Assembly: GCA_015487645.1 (NCBI GenBank)
Contig: WFPH01000147.1
Location: forward strand, 1 to 5,451
Length of the DNA: 5,451 nt
Direction of reading: 5' to 3'
Source: Thermosulfurimonas sp.
GTDB taxonomy: Bacteria > Desulfobacterota > Thermodesulfobacteria > Thermodesulfobacteriales > Thermodesulfobacteriaceae
Shown here: positions 5,294 to 5,451 of the stretch, in pieces
Position numbering within the stretch: position 1 is the stretch's first letter
How the letters are laid out: the number at the start of each line of letters is the position of its first letter
Position numbers and translations under genes: made by a program
Notes under the pieces: model-generated
Seen by the model: the letters and a program-made list of their open reading frames with translations, nothing else
The model's database searches: none
What the model was told of the DNA's origin: nothing

Positions 5294-5451
5294 TTGGTTC
5301 CTACCGTAGCTTTTATCGGAGAACACAATGGGGGGAAAACCACCCTTATAGAGGGGGTGGTTCGCGTCCTGAAGGGGGAGGGTTTAAGGGTAGGGGTCAT
5401 AAAATCCACCAAAGAGCCCTGCGGAAATACGGATATAGAAGGGACCGATAC
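5294..5451 (+). CDS. MobB-like P-loop protein, N-terminal fragment cut off by the window edge
   Basis: 52 complete codons are visible before the edge. The protein opens with a hydrophobic strand (VPTVAFIGE), a Walker A motif GEHNGGKT (residues 9-16) running into TLIEGVVRVLKGEGLRVGVIKST, then TDIEGTD at 46-52. Order and spacing match MobB, a GTP-binding partner in molybdopterin-guanine dinucleotide synthesis, in which a P-loop is followed by helix, a VAVIKH strand and a DxxGKD segment. Two features depart from ordinary MobB as I know it: HNGG in place of SGSG in the P-loop, and KEPCGN in place of the His-rich stretch after the VIK strand. The start is TTG at 5294, the only start codon between the in-frame upstream TAG (5288-5290) and the P-loop; GGGGA at 5282-5286 is a fair ribosome binding site. 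Another MobB-fold GTPase or SIMIBI-class ATPase is possible. Confidence 0.7.
   Translation, partial: MVPTVAFIGEHNGGKTTLIEGVVRVLKGEGLRVGVIKSTKEPCGNTDIEGTD

Noticed and set aside
1..5451. CRISPR array, defence system or other novel multi-gene system
   Set aside because: No regularly spaced repeats and no defence-type genes are present. If the element carries such cargo it lies left of the window.

Overview
The window is bacterial chromosome carrying one end of an integrated mobile element. The genes have strong AGGAG-type ribosome binding sites, TTGACA-type promoters and tRNAs with encoded CCA ends. The ferredoxin-linked 2-oxoacid oxidoreductase is of the four-subunit type known from archaea, Thermotoga and other anaerobes, and the proteins are rich in Lys, Glu and Arg. 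Together these suggest an anaerobic, probably thermophilic bacterium. Something near the Thermodesulfobacteria is my guess, not something the sequence proves.

Left part (1-1163): a tyrosine recombinase (integrase) on the minus strand, intact in every visible part but cut off at the left edge. It starts 147 bases from the encoded 3' end of a minus-strand tRNA-Gln(UUG). This is the usual arrangement of an element integrated into a tRNA 3' end, with the element body lying to the left, outside the window. Two near-identical 19-bp sequences, each holding two TGTCAC motifs 11 bp apart, lie in opposite orientation, one inside the integrase gene and one upstream of it. They look like recombinase or accessory-factor binding sites. 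The integrase also uses Ile codons very differently from the chromosomal genes.

Middle (1164-4353): tRNA-Gln and the oxidoreductase operon diverge from a shared intergenic region with a promoter candidate on each strand. The operon runs gamma (porC), delta (porD), alpha (porA), beta (porB), with gaps of 2 to 13 bases and a good ribosome binding site before each gene. Together they encode an enzyme that oxidises a 2-oxoacid, most likely pyruvate, to acyl-CoA and CO2. TPP is held between alpha and beta, one 4Fe-4S cluster sits in beta, and two 4Fe-4S clusters in delta pass the electrons to ferredoxin.

Right part (4343-5451): a terminator-like hairpin at the end of porB overlaps the promoter of tRNA-Gly(GCC). 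After the tRNA come a UPF0173-type metallo-beta-lactamase-fold hydrolase and, 3 bases after its stop, the start of a P-loop protein resembling MobB (molybdopterin-guanine dinucleotide synthesis), cut off by the right edge.

Most of the window is conventional. The parts deserving a second look are the tRNA-Gln junction, the paired 19-bp repeats, the zinc-ribbon-like head of the integrase, the nested terminator/promoter, and the unusual P-loop protein at the right edge.
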